Made by a program: the position numbers and the translations under genes. Shown piece by piece: positions 61,985 to 64,000 of a stretch of DNA of 64,000 bases. The DNA comes from Ancylothrix sp. D3o (GTDB lineage Bacteria; Cyanobacteriota; Cyanobacteriia; Cyanobacteriales; Oscillatoriaceae), in assembly GCF_025370775.1 (NCBI RefSeq), contig NZ_JAMXEX010000010.1, forward strand, positions 67,131-131,130. The letters run 5' to 3'. Numbering within the stretch: the stretch's first letter is position 1; each line of letters opens with the position of its first letter. The notes beneath the pieces were generated by a model. It was not told the origin of the DNA and did not search any database. It saw only the letters and a program-made list of their open reading frames with translations.

Positions 61985-62971
61985 ATGCCGATTTATACTG
62001 GAATTTCTGCTGAGGCGTTTCGTCATCCTTTAGATCGAGAAGCTGAACAAGCATTGCGGAGTTTGCCTGGGTTTGATATGGTCGCCCGAAAGTTTGTAGA
62101 GTTTGTTTATGAACGTCCGCAGTATGTGTTTTTGTTAGGCAATAGTATTCAAGTTGGCCCACGTCAATATGGTAGCGTTTATCAAATTTTTCGAGAGTGT
62201 GTACGGGATTTAGATATTTATCCAGAACCGTCTTTTTTTGTAAGTCAAAATCCGATTGCTAATGCGTTTGCTTTGGGCCAAGAACAGCCTTCTATTGTGT
62301 TAAATTCGGGGCTTTTAGATTTGGTGGATGAGAGTGAGTTGCGTTCAGTAATTGCCCATGAATTGGGGCATTTAAAATGTGGACATACGACTTTAATTCA
62401 GATGGCGCGATGGGCGATGGAAGTGGCATTTTTTATTGGCGATTTAACTTTTGGAATTGGTAATATTTTGAGCCGGGGAATGATTTTAGGTTTTTATGAA
62501 TGGATGCGAAAGGCGGAGTTATCTGCGGATCGGGCGTCGTTGTTGGTGGTGGATGATTTGGTGCCGGTGATGCGAACGATGATGAAGATGGCGGGGGGAA
62601 GTTCTAAGCACACGAATGAGTTGAGTTTGGAGGAATTTTTACGTCAAGCGGAACGCTATCAATCTTTGGATTCTGATAATTTGAATCAGGTTTATAAGTT
62701 TTTGCTTTATAATAATATTTCTCAGGGCGTTTTTTTGAGTCATCCCTTTACGGTTGAGCGAGTTCACTATTTGCAAGAGTGGGCAAAATCAGAGGATTAT
62801 AATCAAATTCGTCGGGGAAATTATACGCGGGTTGGGGCGCAAGGTTCGGTGAATGTAAGGGCAGAAGAACCGGCATCAAATACAGGTGATGATGTGGATA
62901 ATTTGCGCCGGCAAGTTGAAGAGTTGCAGCGAGAAATTGAGAGAGTAAGAAGAGAAAGGAATGATGGTTAA
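61985..62971 (+). CDS. M48 family metallopeptidase, cytosolic
   Basis: A 328-residue protein without signal peptide. The zinc motif is VIAHELGHLKCGHTTL at about 118-133, preceded by FFVSQNPIANAFALGQEQPS (the M48 substrate-groove segment). The downstream EWMRKAELSADRASLLVV (about 176-193) supplies the Glu ligand. One or two hydrophobic helices (MEVAFFIGDLTFGIGNIL, 143-160) may associate with the membrane. The last 40 residues form a charged coiled coil (DNLRRQVEELQREIERV). Family members are HtpX/Oma1-like proteases of misfolded proteins. The neighbouring coiled-coil operon ends in a terminator 52 bp upstream, so this gene is probably transcribed separately. Confidence 0.87.
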   Translation: MPIYTGISAEAFRHPLDREAEQALRSLPGFDMVARKFVEFVYERPQYVFLLGNSIQVGPRQYGSVYQIFRECVRDLDIYPEPSFFVSQNPIANAFALGQEQPSIVLNSGLLDLVDESELRSVIAHELGHLKCGHTTLIQMARWAMEVAFFIGDLTFGIGNILSRGMILGFYEWMRKAELSADRASLLVVDDLVPVMRTMMKMAGGSSKHTNELSLEEFLRQAERYQSLDSDNLNQVYKFLLYNNISQGVFLSHPFTVERVHYLQEWAKSEDYNQIRRGNYTRVGAQGSVNVRAEEPASNTGDDVDNLRRQVEELQREIERVRRERNDG

Positions 62972-63058
62972 CTCAAGTTTCTAGTTACAACTAACGAGGG
63001 TTGGTAAGAGGTAATTGATTTCAATCCCAGCAATTACCAATTACCAATCGTTTCTAGT

Positions 63059-64000
63059 TTAACGAGGGAAAGCCGGCCTGGTATTGGAAGGGTTTATATT
63101 TGGCATTAAATTGCAAACATTAGGACGCAAATTAGACCCGTTTGGTGAAACATTTGGATTCACATTTTGGGGTGTTTGTTGCGGCCAAACATTCGGCACA
63201 GATTTGCTATTGGGCTGTGGGCCACTAGGGCGAGGAGAAGGGGAGGGAGAGGGTTGGGGTGAGGGCTGACAAGGGTTAGTTGTTGGTGTGGGAGTAGGTT
63301 TGGAACCCCCCGGCGCATTACGAGCAATTATTCCCCCTTCAGGATTCATTTTTTCTAACACATTTGCAGCCATTAAACGGGTAGTTGAGGATTGATTTTG
63401 CAGCGTTTCTTTTAAGCTTGGAACTGTTACCGGCAGAGTGGTTTTTCCTAATGCAAATGCCGCCGCAGATCGCACCGGCAAACTAGAATTCTGCAAGGCG
63501 GCTTGAAGTTGGGGAACTGCCGGCCCCCCAATTGAGCGCAGCGCAACCGCAGCATTTAACCGGATTTGTTCATCGTCATCCCCCAGCGCCACCATTAAAT
63601 TAGAAATGGCTGGTGTTCCTGCTTGCGCTACTCCTGCTAAGGCAAAGGCTGCACCACGTCGCACCTCAACATTTTGATTTTTCAACGCTTCAGCTAAAGA
63701 TATAACTGCCGGTTCACCAATTCGCCGCAACGCAACAGCCGCATCCATCCGCACTTGTTCATTACTATCTGCCAAGGCTTCTAGGAGGTTAGGTATAGCT
63801 ATTTCCGCTTGAATACCCATTGAACCTAAAGCAAAGGCTGCTCCCCCGCGTACCGCAGGCGCGTCATCTTGCAAAGCAACGGTGAGTGCGGGGATAGCCG
63901 CCACGCCAATATTTTTTAAAGCTTTGACAGCTTCCAAACGTTCGCGGGGGTTATTTGTATTAAATTTTTCGATATGGGAAAGAATCTCAAAATCGGGCTG
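63059..64000 (-). CDS. HEAT-repeat protein with Pro-rich tail (5' partial)
   Basis: The frame is open to the window end (last visible codons read QPDFEILSHIEKFNTNNPRE), so the true start lies beyond 64000. About 314 residues are visible. They comprise seven HEAT-type repeats of about 31 residues (AAVALRRIGEPAVISLAEAL, AAFALGSMGIQAEIAIPNLL, AAFALAGVAQAGTPAISNLM), followed by a low-complexity Pro/Ser/Asn tail (PSPSPSPRPSGPQ, NVNPNVSPNGSN). The tail is probably extended or disordered. Function unknown; comparable cyanobacterial proteins act as binding scaffolds. No signal peptide can be judged because the N-terminus is missing. Confidence 0.8.
   Translation of the reverse strand, partial: QPDFEILSHIEKFNTNNPRERLEAVKALKNIGVAAIPALTVALQDDAPAVRGGAAFALGSMGIQAEIAIPNLLEALADSNEQVRMDAAVALRRIGEPAVISLAEALKNQNVEVRRGAAFALAGVAQAGTPAISNLMVALGDDDEQIRLNAAVALRSIGGPAVPQLQAALQNSSLPVRSAAAFALGKTTLPVTVPSLKETLQNQSSTTRLMAANVLEKMNPEGGIIARNAPGGSKPTPTPTTNPCQPSPQPSPSPSPRPSGPQPNSKSVPNVWPQQTPQNVNPNVSPNGSNLRPNVCNLMPNINPSNTRPAFPR

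Noticed and set aside
1-64000. tRNA, rRNA or insertion-sequence genes
   Set aside because: Reading the gaps I saw no cloverleaf pattern with GGTTC-type T-loop, no rRNA stretches, and no transposase domain or terminal inverted repeats with target duplications.

Overview
The window looks like chromosome from a filamentous, non-heterocystous-type cyanobacterium. The clearest lineage marks are a CpcS/CpeS-type phycobiliprotein lyase, a DUF3769 LptD-like outer-membrane protein, the DUF3038-DUF4335 pair, a DUF1574 protein beside an MBOAT acyltransferase, many pentapeptide/HEAT/WD40 proteins, and short dispersed cyanobacterial palindromes. The order or genus is inference. I saw no rRNA, tRNA, CRISPR array, transposase or phage gene.

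Layout. 1-11.2 kb: end of an LptD-like gene, a conserved hypothetical, the bilin lyase next to an NblB-like HEAT protein, a thiol/halide-type methyltransferase, two transporters, a phosphoribosyltransferase, a VanY carboxypeptidase, an FtsH-like peptidase without ATPase, and an M48 protease. 12-17 kb: a probable surface-polysaccharide O-acylation pair (DUF1574 SGNH-like protein plus MBOAT). 17-34 kb: housekeeping and envelope genes (pentapeptide protein, sulfurtransferase, MnmD, HD-GYP response regulator, GlmU, isoaspartyl peptidase, a small DUF2256 gene, TrmJ, class A beta-lactamase-like hydrolase, lipoprotein, DUF3352 protein, M20 amidohydrolase, second VanY).

35-44 kb is accessory: a kinase-fold protein with degraded catalytic motifs and an IMS-like tail, divergent from an FHA membrane protein, a small membrane protein and a TPR protein, followed by a truncated Rpn-family remnant, a Uma2 protein, and a 1028-residue HerA/VirB4-like ATPase with two small downstream genes. 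45.8-62 kb holds the most unusual content. Four genes share the same N-terminal two-helix membrane module (core IAEYxS...Q...P...LNLxNR) and a coiled coil, but carry different C-termini: a WD40 propeller, nothing further, a degenerate phospholipase-D fold, and another WD40 propeller. A type II restriction-modification pair, a DppB-like permease, apt and DUF3038-DUF4335 lie between them. After a 1-kb leader come two tandem paralogous coiled-coil proteins and an M48 peptidase. The window closes with a partial HEAT-repeat gene.

At the whole-window scale the hexamer GCCGGT/ACCGGC is strongly over-represented: I counted 16 copies in 40.0-43.0 kb against about 1.5 expected. At least six short dispersed repeat families mark the intergenic spaces. 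Function in the accessory blocks is inference from domain architecture and gene order only.
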